Shown: piece by piece, positions 42,318-50,647 of the stretch
Layout: every line of letters begins with the position of its first letter
How positions within the stretch are numbered: position 1 is the first letter of the stretch
Origin: JBAXBF01 sp034429745
GTDB lineage: Bacteria; Chloroflexota; Anaerolineae; Anaerolineales; DRKV01
DNA: 52,363 nt
Assembly (NCBI GenBank): GCA_034429745.1
Contig: DAOUFY010000098.1
Span: forward strand, 1 to 52,363
Direction: 5' to 3'
Program-made: the position numbers and the translations under genes
Notes under the pieces: model-generated
Seen by the model: the letters and a program-made list of their open reading frames with translations, nothing else
Databases searched by the model: none
What the model was told of the DNA's origin: nothing

Positions 42318-42947
42318 TTATTTATTTTCTTCATTAGAAACACTTGCTTGCCCGTTTCGGTTTCTATACAAATTCAAATCAATCACCTGTTTCATTGCCT
42401 CTGTCTGTAGGGGCTTGCCAATGAACTTCGCCAACTCAGCAATCACTGGCTCGGGGTTAAAAAGCAATTGATGATACTCGACATACATCACATTCAAGTT
42501 CGTTTGGCGCTTCAGCCAAGCCGCAGTAGAAGCCAAATGCTGACGATAAGCCTCTTCCAGCAACGCATCTTCTTCTGCCGTTGATGGCTTGTTAAATCCA
42601 TTCAGCATAACCGCCTGCGAGCGAATAATTTCCTTTAAGTCGCGCTTCATAAAGATCACATTGTACAGATACTGAGCTGGCAAATATGGCAGCAATGGCG
42701 AAACGACCTTTACAACACGCCCTTGAGCTTGCGCCAACCAAGCTGTCTCACCCTCCTTTAACTTTTTAACCCCTTCATATTCAAAATAGCCATTGGGATT
42801 GAACTCATCCGCTGCACGCAACCCATCCACAAAAAGAGGCAGACCACCTGCCTCCAGCATCCTCATCATAAGTGATGTCCCCGATCGTGGCAAGCCGGAC
42901 ACGACGATTATGCGTTGTTGTGTTGATACTATTCCTTGCAGGACCAC
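42318..42947 (-). CDS. Sulfotransferase-like P-loop protein
   Basis: A 209-residue protein with the 5'-phosphosulfate loop IIVVSGLPRSGTSLMMRMLE (residues 12-31), VFMKRDLKEIIRSQ, the 3'-phosphate-binding type strand, and a late YVEYHQLLFNPEPV segment, features of the sulfotransferase fold. It would transfer sulfate from PAPS to a small molecule or glycan, though the acceptor is unknown. The start is GTG 42947. It leads a group with the sulfatase-fold gene and lgt on the minus strand. Confidence 0.85.
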   Translation of the reverse strand: MVLQGIVSTQQRIIVVSGLPRSGTSLMMRMLEAGGLPLFVDGLRAADEFNPNGYFEYEGVKKLKEGETAWLAQAQGRVVKVVSPLLPYLPAQYLYNVIFMKRDLKEIIRSQAVMLNGFNKPSTAEEDALLEEAYRQHLASTAAWLKRQTNLNVMYVEYHQLLFNPEPVIAELAKFIGKPLQTEAMKQVIDLNLYRNRNGQASVSNEENK

Positions 42948-43048
42948 TTTTCCACATGTACCTTCGCAATAAAATCAACCCAATTATACTCCATAGCTTT
43001 AATTCAGGGTGCCACGATTACGAATTCTTAACATTAAGGAGAACGCGC

Positions 43049-43091
43049 CTCCCCTCTCCCCTCGCGGGAGAGGGGCCGGGGGTGAGGGGCA
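43049..43091. repeat. REP-like palindromic element
   Basis: CCCCTCTCCC (43051-43060) and GGGAGAGGGG (43066-43075) form a perfect 10-base stem with a CTCGC loop, followed by CCGGGGGTGAGGGGC. Closely related copies lie at 44759-44841, and a decayed one at 50609-50640. Elements of this form recur between genes in many bacterial genomes as REP/MITE-type repeats. The rest of 42948-43370 holds no supported gene. Confidence 0.75.
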
Positions 43092-43370
43092 AAGCCACCC
43101 TTCAGAAGTATTCCCATACAACCACTTTCCCTAAAACACCTCACAAACGTTGCTTTCTTGTTCAACCAAGCCTCACTTGATCCCGCCCACGAAAATTATA
43201 CTTATCATGATCACATCTCTGCCCTGCACCATTCGCTTGCAAGCCTCCCACATCATGCCGTTCATATAGCACAGAGACTACCCTGTTAATTTCACCGCCC
43301 AGCTTATCTATAGCCATTCGACATGTTGGAATAATTTTGGCAATCTCAACAAGTATTTTAATCATATTAT

Positions 43371-43402
43371 GATAAAATAATTGTAGTCTAGCTCATTTTA
43401 TC
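43371..43402. promoter_or_regulatory. 10-12-10 inverted repeat upstream of kinase-less SUMF1 gene
   Basis: GATAAAATAA (43371-43380) and TCATTTTATC (43393-43402) form arms with one mismatch around 12 bases. It matches the element at 6777-6808 in sequence, spacing and distance from the start codon. The ATCATATTATGAT palindrome just upstream (about 43362-43374) overlaps it. Confidence 0.5.
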
Positions 43403-43425
43403 TGCAAAATAATCGGGAGGCGGTT

Positions 43426-44703
43426 ATGCCAGATTTCAGCGGACAATCCACTGAGCCAGAAAAAGGGCAGTCTGATAATCAAACACATGGGGTGGGAAAA
43501 ATCGAGACTTACGATGAAAATAATCAAAAAGCAAAAAAGGAAAAAGCAAAAGTTGTTGCTTTGGTTTTGTTTTTAGCAGCAGTAGGATTGGTTTTGCTTA
43601 TCTTTAGCTATACGCAATTTCGCACAGCACAAGAATTAAGAGTTACTCAAACTCAGCAAGCAAGAGACATGGAAAAGAGAGCAACTCAAACGCACCAAGT
43701 ACTTGAAATGATAATAAAGATGAAGGCTACTCAAACTCAGCAAGCAGTTGAAATGATAAATGCTACTCAAACACAGCTATCAATGGAAGGAAAAGTGAAA
43801 GCCACTCTAACGCAGCAAGCAATAGAAGCCACTCTAACACCAAAAGTAGGATATGTGAAGGTAAACGAGAAGGATGGGGCAGAGATGGTGTACGTGCCGG
43901 CAGGTGAATTTTTGATGGGATTGACAGAAAATGAAGCGGAAACAGCGTGGAAAGAGTGTGGCGAACACTGCGAAAAGAGTATGTTTTTCAACGGGGTTCC
44001 TCAGCATAAAGTATATTTAGATGCATATTGGATTTACAAAACAGAAGTAACCAATGATATGTTTGCCGCCTTCGTCAAGGAAACACAATGGAAAACAGAA
44101 GCAGAATTAAATGGATTTGGATGGTTGTTTATTAATATACAAGAGGGAGCGAATTGGCAGCACCCTGCCGGCGAAAACAGTACCATAGAGGGAAAAGGTA
44201 ACCACCCTGTAGTCCAGGTAAGTTGGCAAGATGCCAAAGCGTATTGTGAATGGGCAGGGGGCCGGCTGCCGACGGAAGCAGAATGGGAGAAAGCCGCACG
44301 CGGTACAGATGGAAGAAGGTACCCCTGGGGAAATTTAGATCCCACGGGAGGAAAGTTGAATTATTGCGATAAGAACTGTGAATTTTCTTGGGCAGATAAA
44401 AACATAGATGATAAAAACAGCGAGACAGCGCCAGTAGGCAGTTACCCTGCAGGTGCAAGCCCTTACGGGGCGTTGGACATGGCAGGCAACGTATGGGAAT
44501 GGGTGCAGGATTGGTATGCAGAGGATTACTATGCAAATTCCCCAAAAGATAACCCGCCTGGACCCACTACAGGAGAGGAACGAGTATTGCGTGGTGGCGC
44601 TTGGAGTGATCCATACCTTTGGATAAGAACAACGGATCGAGGCAAGTCGAATCCAGCACTCTCAACTAACGTCACCGGATTTCGCTGTGTTGTCTTTCCA
44701 TGA
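43426..44703 (+). CDS. Kinase-less SUMF1 membrane protein, deletion paralogue
   Basis: A 425-residue paralogue of the kinase-SUMF1 protein at 4555-6753 that lacks the whole kinase. Residues 1-8 (MPDFSGQS) are identical, then it jumps to TEPEKGQSDNQTHGV, which corresponds to the linker of the long protein at about residue 298 (SEPENGRSDYQTRGM). The membrane segment (about 40-63), a Gln-rich coiled coil (ATQTQQA repeats) and a full SUMF1 domain (about 140-425) follow. The last 80 residues are almost identical to the paralogue. As there, the FGE cysteines are missing. GGGAGG precedes the ATG. It could act as a partner or decoy for the long protein's outer domain. Confidence 0.9.
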   Translation: MPDFSGQSTEPEKGQSDNQTHGVGKIETYDENNQKAKKEKAKVVALVLFLAAVGLVLLIFSYTQFRTAQELRVTQTQQARDMEKRATQTHQVLEMIIKMKATQTQQAVEMINATQTQLSMEGKVKATLTQQAIEATLTPKVGYVKVNEKDGAEMVYVPAGEFLMGLTENEAETAWKECGEHCEKSMFFNGVPQHKVYLDAYWIYKTEVTNDMFAAFVKETQWKTEAELNGFGWLFINIQEGANWQHPAGENSTIEGKGNHPVVQVSWQDAKAYCEWAGGRLPTEAEWEKAARGTDGRRYPWGNLDPTGGKLNYCDKNCEFSWADKNIDDKNSETAPVGSYPAGASPYGALDMAGNVWEWVQDWYAEDYYANSPKDNPPGPTTGEERVLRGGAWSDPYLWIRTTDRGKSNPALSTNVTGFRCVVFP

Positions 44704-44758
44704 TTATCTGGAAAGCTGAATTTTACGAGGCAAAGCCCGCTATATTTGATGAATCAGC

Positions 44759-44841
44759 TCCCCTCTCCCCTCGCGGGAAAGAGCTCAGCGTGCGCTCAAC
44801 TCCCCTCTCCCCTTGTGGGATAGGGGCCGGGGGTGAGGGCA
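44759..44841. repeat. Two REP-like copies, tandem
   Basis: Two partial copies of the element at 43049-43091: CTCCCCTCTCCCCTCGCGGG (from about 44758), and CTCCCCTCTCCCCTTGTGGG (from about 44800) followed by ATAGGGGCCGGGGGTGAGGG. Together with the first copy they bracket the kinase-less SUMF1 gene. Confidence 0.7.
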
Positions 44842-44863
44842 ACACCTCCTCGCGCGCAAGCAG

Positions 44864-45424
44864 CTAACGAACCTTATTCAACCGATAAAGCGTCATCACC
44901 TTCATGGGGTTAACATCAACCTGAATAAACCCCGCCTGTTTGGCAAGCCGGGTCAATTCCTCGCAAGGAATACGATGTTCCAACGGGGGACCATGCGTCT
45001 CTTCTCGATATTCCCATTCAAGTGCCGCAACCCGCAAGCGAGCAACGCGATATGCTTCCTTTAAGGTTTGGACTAGATCCTGACTCTCATGCAATGCTGC
45101 CCCAAAAAAGATTAAATCAAAAGAGGCATCACGGAAGGGAAGATTTTCCATAGTGGCTTCACAAAAGTCAACTTGCGGAACGATTTGCTTTGCGTAGGCA
45201 AGCATATCCCTAGAAACATCAAGTGCAGCAGCCTGTAGATTCCTTCTTGCAAATGCTTCAGCAAATACCCCACTGCCGCTGCCAACATCCAGCACATTGT
45301 GAGCATTTATTCCTTGCAGACTCAATTGCACTGCCCGATCAACTTCCAAGCGTTCTAACCGTTCAGCAGAACGCAAAGAATCGGGTGATCCGCGAAAGCG
45401 CTTATCTTGGTGCAGCTCATTCAT
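44864..45424 (-). CDS. Class I SAM-dependent methyltransferase
   Basis: A 186-residue protein with the Rossmann-like AdoMet motif VLDVGSGSGVFAEAFA (about 39-54), ALDVSRDMLAYAK with the acidic adenosine-ribose contact, and FDLIFFGAALHE as motif IV-type. It belongs to the broad Methyltransf_11/25 group, so the substrate cannot be inferred. The ATG at 45424 has AGAGGCAG upstream. It stands between a REP-like element and the TPR gene and is not clearly linked to either. Confidence 0.88.
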   Translation of the reverse strand: MNELHQDKRFRGSPDSLRSAERLERLEVDRAVQLSLQGINAHNVLDVGSGSGVFAEAFARRNLQAAALDVSRDMLAYAKQIVPQVDFCEATMENLPFRDASFDLIFFGAALHESQDLVQTLKEAYRVARLRVAALEWEYREETHGPPLEHRIPCEELTRLAKQAGFIQVDVNPMKVMTLYRLNKVR

Positions 45425-45488
45425 TCTGCCTCTGATTATCTTTGTTCTTCAACACCTATTTCCTATCAGCCAACGGGAATACAAACCA

Positions 45489-47981
45489 TTATTTATGAGT
45501 CAAACCTTCTAAATTAGCTTTTACAATCTTTATGTAAGAGTGGTCCTGAGGATATAAGGCTGAAAATACTTCTAAGGCCTTTTTATACACTCGCCGAGCA
45601 GCTTCTTCGTCATCCAAAGCTTGATACACACCGCCCAAATTATTATACACCATAGCCAGTTTGATATGCCGTTCAGGATACACCCGGCGAAAGATATGCA
45701 GTGCACGTTCGTACGCCAGCAATGCAGCCGAATAGTCACCGAGGTCCACATAGAGTTTTCCTAAATTATTAAACCTCACGCCAATATTGGGATGATCCGG
45801 CCCATAGTGCTTTTCCTCTATCATCAGTGCTCGCTCAAAGGCAGCTAGTGCGCCGTGCATATCCCCTAAAGAATGATACAAACGTCCAAGATTGCTCAGC
45901 AAAACTGCCATTTGGGGATGCTCCTTACCCAATGCAATCAATGTAATGGTGATAGCCCGCTCATAAGCCGTCCATGCCGCAGCGTATTCCCCTAAGTGAT
46001 GCAGCACTCCCCCAAGATTATTAAGCCGTATCGCTATCAGGGGATGATCTTTGCCATAAATTTGCTCATCAATCCGTAAAGCCATCTTATACGCTTCTTT
46101 TGCTGCCTCGTACTGACCCAATTCTTGCAATACCCCTCCCAGGTTATTTGCGCAGACGGCAACATCCGGATGAATCCTTCCAAACAAATCCTCATACACC
46201 AGCATCGCCTCAGTAATCGCGTCGCGTGCTTCTTTTAGATGTCCCAATTCATGGTAAGCGCGTCCAAGGCAGTCGAGATCGCGGGCAATATCAGGATGCC
46301 TCAATCGCTCATTATCTCCCAGTCCAAAAACGCGTCGATCAATTGCCAACGCATGCTCAAATGCTTCAAGCGCTTCTGTCAGCCGGCCTAGGTCTATCAG
46401 CGTTACCCCTAATGCGCTTATGTCGCGTGCGATATATGGGTGGCTGGGATAGGGTTTAGTAGGATAACCTAATTCCTTTTCAAATAATGCCAAATCTATG
46501 ACCAATGCACGTTCAAAAGTGCGGCGTGCTTTCTCATATTCCCCAATTTCGCGCAGCGCATACCCAAGATTGATCAAATCGCGGGCAACAAAGGGGTGCG
46601 AGGCTCCAAACACAGCTTTATCAATAGCCAAAGCCCGTTCTACAGCCATCTGTGCCCAGCCATAACCCCCCTGTCTTTCCAGCAAACTCGCCAGCATTGT
46701 CAAATCCCTTGCTACACGGGGGTGCTTTTCACCAAAAAACGCTTCGTCTATAGCTAAAGCGCGTTCCAGGTAAGCTTGGGCTTTTTGAAATTCTCCACAG
46801 GCAGTGGCAGTTGAGCCCAGATAAACCAAATCATTGGCAATATAAGGGTGATGCTCACCAAACACAGCCTCATCAATCCGATATGCCTGCTCAAACAACG
46901 CTTGGGCAGTTTTAATCTCTCCTAATGCAAAGAGCACACTGCCTAAACTGTTCAAATCCCGCGCGTAAACGGGGTGTTCTTTACCATAAAAATACTCATC
47001 CAAAGCCAAAGCTTTTTCAAAAGCCGCTTTCGCTCTTCGATAGTCCGCCAACTCTCGATACACGGTGCCTAAGTTATGAATGTCCCTTGCTGTTGCCGGA
47101 TGCTGCTCCCCTTCCTCAATATCTATCGAGAGAGCTTCTTCCAAAGCTGCCTGCGCCGCGCGATAGCTGCCCGTATCTCTTAGCAGTTTAGCGAGATTGT
47201 TAAGGTTTTCGGTCAAGTTGGCAAAATATTGCCGTTGTTCTGTCCGCGAAGCCTTCGCAGTTGTACTGCGATCAATTGTCAAAGCATGCTCCAAATGCAG
47301 CCGCGCTTTCCCGTATTTGCCCAAGTCCTGCAGCACTCTGCCAAGGTTCCCCAGTACAGCGGCTGCATTAGGGTTTAACTCCCCTAAACTTTGTTCAACA
47401 ATTTTCAATGCCTGCTCAAAGTGATCTCTAGCCGCTTCATAACTTCCCAGTTTGCGCAGCACCAATCCGATGTTGTTGATATCGCGTGCTGTGTGAGGGT
47501 GTTTTGCTCCAAATATTGTCTGATCAATCATCAACGCCCTTTCAAAAGCAAACGTAGCATCGTGATAGCGGGCTGCACGCCGATAATGTGTACCAATCTC
47601 ATTCCATAAGCTCGCCGCCTGAGATAGGCTTAACACTTCTGCATGCTGCGCTACTAGTTCACATTGATCTCGATAGGCTTCAAACACCTTTAAAGGCTCA
47701 GCTTTATTCCATTTGGAACACAACTCTAAAAGGAGTTCAGCTACCTTTGAAAGGCGAAAGGCATCAACTTCATATTTCTTGCGCCGAATCTTTATGTAAA
47801 GTTTAGCATCAATAGGGTTGCTATCCTTCTTTTTTTTACCTCTCGCCACATCTACAAGCGACCATCCTCCATCTATAAAAGCAAGCTGCAAAATGCTCAC
47901 ATCGCTTGGGCGATGATGTCCGCCAAACAAGCGCTCAAATGCCTCTTGCAAATCAATCGTAGAAAAAGAGGATCGCCTCAC
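45489..47981 (-). CDS. Large tetratricopeptide repeat protein
   Basis: An 830-residue cytoplasmic protein. The first 110 residues have a compact unknown head (LQLAFIDGGWSLVDVARGKKKK), followed by about sixteen 42-residue TPRs of kinesin-light-chain type (repeat pattern HP..ARDLN.LG.VL..LG....A...FE.ALAIDE..FG). The repeats form a long superhelix for protein binding. No kinase, nuclease, NB-ARC or peptidase domain is seen, so it is only the scaffold part. The start is GTG 47981, behind AAGGTGAGG. It is divergent from the pentapeptide repeat region, and no partner gene is obvious. Confidence 0.92.
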   Translation of the reverse strand: MRRSSFSTIDLQEAFERLFGGHHRPSDVSILQLAFIDGGWSLVDVARGKKKKDSNPIDAKLYIKIRRKKYEVDAFRLSKVAELLLELCSKWNKAEPLKVFEAYRDQCELVAQHAEVLSLSQAASLWNEIGTHYRRAARYHDATFAFERALMIDQTIFGAKHPHTARDINNIGLVLRKLGSYEAARDHFEQALKIVEQSLGELNPNAAAVLGNLGRVLQDLGKYGKARLHLEHALTIDRSTTAKASRTEQRQYFANLTENLNNLAKLLRDTGSYRAAQAALEEALSIDIEEGEQHPATARDIHNLGTVYRELADYRRAKAAFEKALALDEYFYGKEHPVYARDLNSLGSVLFALGEIKTAQALFEQAYRIDEAVFGEHHPYIANDLVYLGSTATACGEFQKAQAYLERALAIDEAFFGEKHPRVARDLTMLASLLERQGGYGWAQMAVERALAIDKAVFGASHPFVARDLINLGYALREIGEYEKARRTFERALVIDLALFEKELGYPTKPYPSHPYIARDISALGVTLIDLGRLTEALEAFEHALAIDRRVFGLGDNERLRHPDIARDLDCLGRAYHELGHLKEARDAITEAMLVYEDLFGRIHPDVAVCANNLGGVLQELGQYEAAKEAYKMALRIDEQIYGKDHPLIAIRLNNLGGVLHHLGEYAAAWTAYERAITITLIALGKEHPQMAVLLSNLGRLYHSLGDMHGALAAFERALMIEEKHYGPDHPNIGVRFNNLGKLYVDLGDYSAALLAYERALHIFRRVYPERHIKLAMVYNNLGGVYQALDDEEAARRVYKKALEVFSALYPQDHSYIKIVKANLEGLTHK

Positions 47982-48056
47982 CGCTGCCTCACCTTAAGCT
48001 CAGATCTCATCTCAGCACAGTGCTGTTGGAGAAAAGTTCTTCTTTTCATGTTACAA

Positions 48057-48216
48057 TGATTATACAATAATAATACTATGGAACTCACCCGAGCTGAAGT
48101 GTATTTTATCTTAAATTTACCCAGCCCCCTGTGGTTAAGCTGCATTGACCTAAGCCGGGCTGACTTAATCTTCGTCCGCTTGCCCAAAACCAACTTATTA
48201 AAAGCCAATCTTAGTT
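48057..48216 (+). repeat. 160-base direct repeat, upstream copy
   Basis: It aligns without gaps to 49747-49906, with about 14 mismatches by eye (roughly 91%). It covers the leader and first 46 codons of a pentapeptide-repeat gene. The methyltransferase-HNH cassette (about 48328-49741) lies exactly between the two copies. Confidence 0.9.
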
Positions 48217-48218
48217 AA
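48078..48218 (+). pseudogene. Truncated 5' end of pentapeptide-repeat gene, open N-terminus
   Basis: A 46-codon frame from ATG 48078 reads MELTRAEVYFILNLPSPLW, then LSCIDLSRADLIFVRLP.TNLLKANLS, typical of the start of a pentapeptide-repeat protein, and stops at TAA 48216-48218. Downstream sequence no longer matches the gene. Codons 14 and 20, which are stops in the downstream copy, are both TTA (Leu) here. Confidence 0.75.
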
Positions 48219-48351
48219 CCCAAGTTGGGTTGTATTAGATTTTTCATTTCACCTTATGCCAAACATTTATGTAGTGAAAAGCGCTCGCGCTTCTTAAGCT
48301 CATCCAATAAGTAACTTAGGTGTATAATTGGTTATCAAAGGAATATTTCCG

Positions 48352-49179
48352 GTGGATACAACTAAACCAAATAGAATATTTTTTTCTAACGATAAAATCA
48401 CCATTATCAATGATGATATTTTGACTACCACAGCTATTAGCCCTAATAGCATAGACCTCATTGTTACTTCTCCGCCTTACAATGTGGATATTCAATACAA
48501 CTCCCATCAGGATGATATTTCTTATCCAGAATATTTACAATTTACTCGCGCTTGGCTGTCAAAATCTTTTCAATTCCTGAAAGACGATGGAAGATTTTGT
48601 TTAAACATCCCTTTGGATAAAAATAAAGGTGGTCAGCAAAGCGTTGGTGCCGATATTACTACAATCGCCAAACAAGTTGGTTTCCAGTATCACTCAACAA
48701 TTGTATGGAACGAAGGCAATATATCGCGGCGTACGGCTTGGGGTTCTTGGATGAGCGCAACCGCCCCATTCGTCATTGCTCCGGTTGAACTTATCGTTGT
48801 ACTATACAAGAAACACTGGCGTAAAACAAGCGGAACTAGAATATCAGATATAACCAAATCAGAGTTTATGAATTGGACAAACGGTGTTTGGACTTTTAGC
48901 GGTGAAAGCAAAAAAAAGATAGGACATCCAGCGCCATTTCCCCTCGAACTGCCGCGCCGTTGTATAAAACTCTTCAGTTTCGTTGGTGATACCGTATTAG
49001 ACCCGTTTGCGGGCAGTGGTACCACGTTGATTGCTGCAGCAATGTTAAATAGAAATGCAATAGGCATAGAAATTGATCTTCAGTACTGTGAACTGGCTAA
49101 AAAGCGGATTTCATCTTCACCAGAATTAATACAGCAAAGTTTACCTCTCGCGGAAATCTATGAAAAAGAAAACACTTAG
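48352..49179 (+). CDS. Site-specific DNA methyltransferase, N4/N6 beta class
   Basis: A methylase of 275-283 residues that modifies adenine-N6 or cytosine-N4. Motif IV SPPYNVDIQY (about residue 47) comes first and motif I DPFAGSGTTLIAAAML near the C-terminus, the beta-class order. The recognition part lies between. A -10-like TATAAT is at 48323-48328, and AAAGGA (48337-48342) is 9 bases upstream of GTG 48352, so I prefer this start to the in-frame TTG at 48328. It overlaps the HNH gene by 20 bases, so the two form a restriction-modification-like pair inserted between duplicated sequence. Confidence 0.9.
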   Translation: MDTTKPNRIFFSNDKITIINDDILTTTAISPNSIDLIVTSPPYNVDIQYNSHQDDISYPEYLQFTRAWLSKSFQFLKDDGRFCLNIPLDKNKGGQQSVGADITTIAKQVGFQYHSTIVWNEGNISRRTAWGSWMSATAPFVIAPVELIVVLYKKHWRKTSGTRISDITKSEFMNWTNGVWTFSGESKKKIGHPAPFPLELPRRCIKLFSFVGDTVLDPFAGSGTTLIAAAMLNRNAIGIEIDLQYCELAKKRISSSPELIQQSLPLAEIYEKENT

Positions 49180-49741
49180 TGAACTGATAATGGAATATTT
49201 CACTGCCCACCCCAATGAAGATCTCGAGCATGGACCAGTAGTAGATTGGGTAACTGAACAATGGCTAAAAGTGCATGATACCCCACCGCGAGACCCTTGG
49301 CGAGCTATTCGAGCCTTGCATCAAAAAGGTATTCTTATTAAGGTTAAGAAGGGCGTTTATAAGTACGATCCTTCAGCCATTACGGAACGCAAACTATACG
49401 ATTTCACACCACAACAAAAAGAAGAAATCTTCAAACGAGACAACTATCGTTGCGTGATTTGTGGTCGTGGCAGGCACAACGGGTATGAAATTCACGCTGA
49501 TCATATTATTCCAAAAGATCTAGGCGGCAAGGCAGAAGTAGCTAATGGGCAAACCCTCTGTTCAATCCACAACTTTAAGAAGAAAAACTACAAACAGACT
49601 GAAACTGGTAAAAAGATGTTTATTCACTTATACGAATTGGCTAAATCATTGGGCGATAAAGAAACGATGGATTTTTGCCGCGATATTCTTGAAATATTTG
49701 AAAAACACCACATTAACGACCATATTGAATGGGTACGTTAA
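49160..49741 (+). CDS. HNH endonuclease with N-terminal winged-helix domain
   Basis: A 193-residue probable restriction enzyme for the preceding methylase. Residues about 1-75 look like a winged-helix (LSELIMEYFTAH, WRAIRALHQKGILIKVKKGVYKYDP). The second half is an HNH nuclease with two zinc-type cysteines in CVICGR and CSIHN, and the catalytic HADHIIPKDLGG. Known HNH-type restriction enzymes have this layout. Its stop is 5 bases before the second 160-base repeat, so the cassette boundary is tight. The ATG at 49160 is inside the methylase gene. No helicase or specificity gene is linked. Confidence 0.9.
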   Translation: MKKKTLSELIMEYFTAHPNEDLEHGPVVDWVTEQWLKVHDTPPRDPWRAIRALHQKGILIKVKKGVYKYDPSAITERKLYDFTPQQKEEIFKRDNYRCVICGRGRHNGYEIHADHIIPKDLGGKAEVANGQTLCSIHNFKKKNYKQTETGKKMFIHLYELAKSLGDKETMDFCRDILEIFEKHHINDHIEWVR

Positions 49742-49746
49742 GGCCT

Positions 49747-49906
49747 TGATTATATAATAATAATACTATGGAACTCACCCGAGCTGAACTGTATTTTATC
49801 TTAAATTGACCCGGCCCCCTGTGGTAAAGCTGCATTGCCCTAAGCCGGGCTGACTTAATCCGTGTCCGCTTGCCTAACGCCAATCTATTAAAAGCCAATC
49901 TTAGTT
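49747..49906 (+). repeat. 160-base direct repeat, downstream copy
   Basis: Second copy of 48057-48216. It starts 5 bases after the HNH stop. Its ATG (49768) frame has TGA at 49807-49809 and TAA at 49825-49827, where the other copy has TTA codons. After this it continues without a break into the pentapeptide domain. Confidence 0.9.
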
Positions 49907-50523
49907 ACGCCAACCTTAGTGGAGCCACGATCACCGAAGCGCGCATGCTAGCCACCAACCTCGAAAGAGCAAAACTCGTCGGGGCAAACCTCAGCGGTAC
50001 TAATCTCACCGGCTCCAACCTCACTGAAGCTAATCTTTTTGAAGCGGATTTGACAGATGTCAACCTCTTCGAAGCAAACCTTACCCGCGCTAACTTGCGT
50101 CGAGCTAACTTAAACCGCGCTAACTTAACCAAAGCCAAGCTGCAGGAAGCGGATTTAACCGAAGCCAACCTTAACGGCGCAGAATTATGGCTGACCGATC
50201 TGAAGGAAGCAATAATGGATTCAATCTCCTTAATCGCCATCAACCTAAAAGAAAGCAATTTAAGCGGCTGCCGTCTGCAAAACGCCAACCTGACGAATGC
50301 CTCCTTGATTAAAGCTAATTTACGCTGCGCCATACTCAACGGTACAGATTTTACCCGCGCCAACCTTACTGAAGCAGACTTAACCGGCGCCGAACTTCAG
50401 GGCTGCAACTTCACTTCTGCCAACCTCCAAGGCGCGCTGATCTCTGAAGAGGCTCTGCGTCAGGCATCTGCGTTGGATAATGCCATAATGCCAAACGGTG
50501 AAAGATACCGCCGCTCGAAATAG
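49870..50523 (+). CDS. Pentapeptide-repeat protein, 5' end interrupted
   Basis: A 217-residue open frame made of A(D/N)LXX pentapeptides, a right-handed quadrilateral beta-helix (ANLSGTNLTGSNLTEANLF and similar throughout), with a short SEEALRQASALDNAIMPNGERY tail that often caps such proteins. The gene's natural start should be ATG 49768 (MELTRAELYFILN), but codons 14 and 20 are TGA and TAA. The open frame begins at TTG 49870 without a ribosome site, so it is probably not expressed as it stands. A full gene would have 251 codons. Some family members mimic DNA and protect gyrase, but nothing specific supports that here. Confidence 0.8.
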   Translation: MPNANLLKANLSYANLSGATITEARMLATNLERAKLVGANLSGTNLTGSNLTEANLFEADLTDVNLFEANLTRANLRRANLNRANLTKAKLQEADLTEANLNGAELWLTDLKEAIMDSISLIAINLKESNLSGCRLQNANLTNASLIKANLRCAILNGTDFTRANLTEADLTGAELQGCNFTSANLQGALISEEALRQASALDNAIMPNGERYRRSK

Positions 50524-50608
50524 CATTTCTTCTGCTGCCATACACCCCTTAACCTCCCCCTCAATTTATTACGCTTTGTTCTTACAGCTTTAACCTGCAT
50601 CCTCTGCT

Positions 50609-50640
50609 CAACTCTTCCCTTGTGGAAGAGGGACGAGGTG
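50609..50640. repeat. Decayed REP-like element
   Basis: CTCTTCCC-TTGT-GGAAGAG plus GGACGAGGTG resembles the REP-like units at 43049 and 44759. The region 50524-50647 otherwise holds no gene. Confidence 0.5.
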
Positions 50641-50647
50641 CAAGAGT

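Noticed and set aside
43162..43365. 67-codon minus-strand ORF upstream of the kinase-less gene
   Set aside because: Both strands look weakly coding here and no ribosome site or family feature was seen; left as intergenic.
43049..44841. CRISPR-like repeated GC-rich units
   Set aside because: Only a few palindromic copies with irregular spacing, no unique spacers of equal size and no cas genes.
45489..47981. Very regular periodicity that could suggest a DNA tandem repeat array
   Set aside because: The 126-base period reflects protein-level TPR repeats; nucleotide sequences of the units are diverged.
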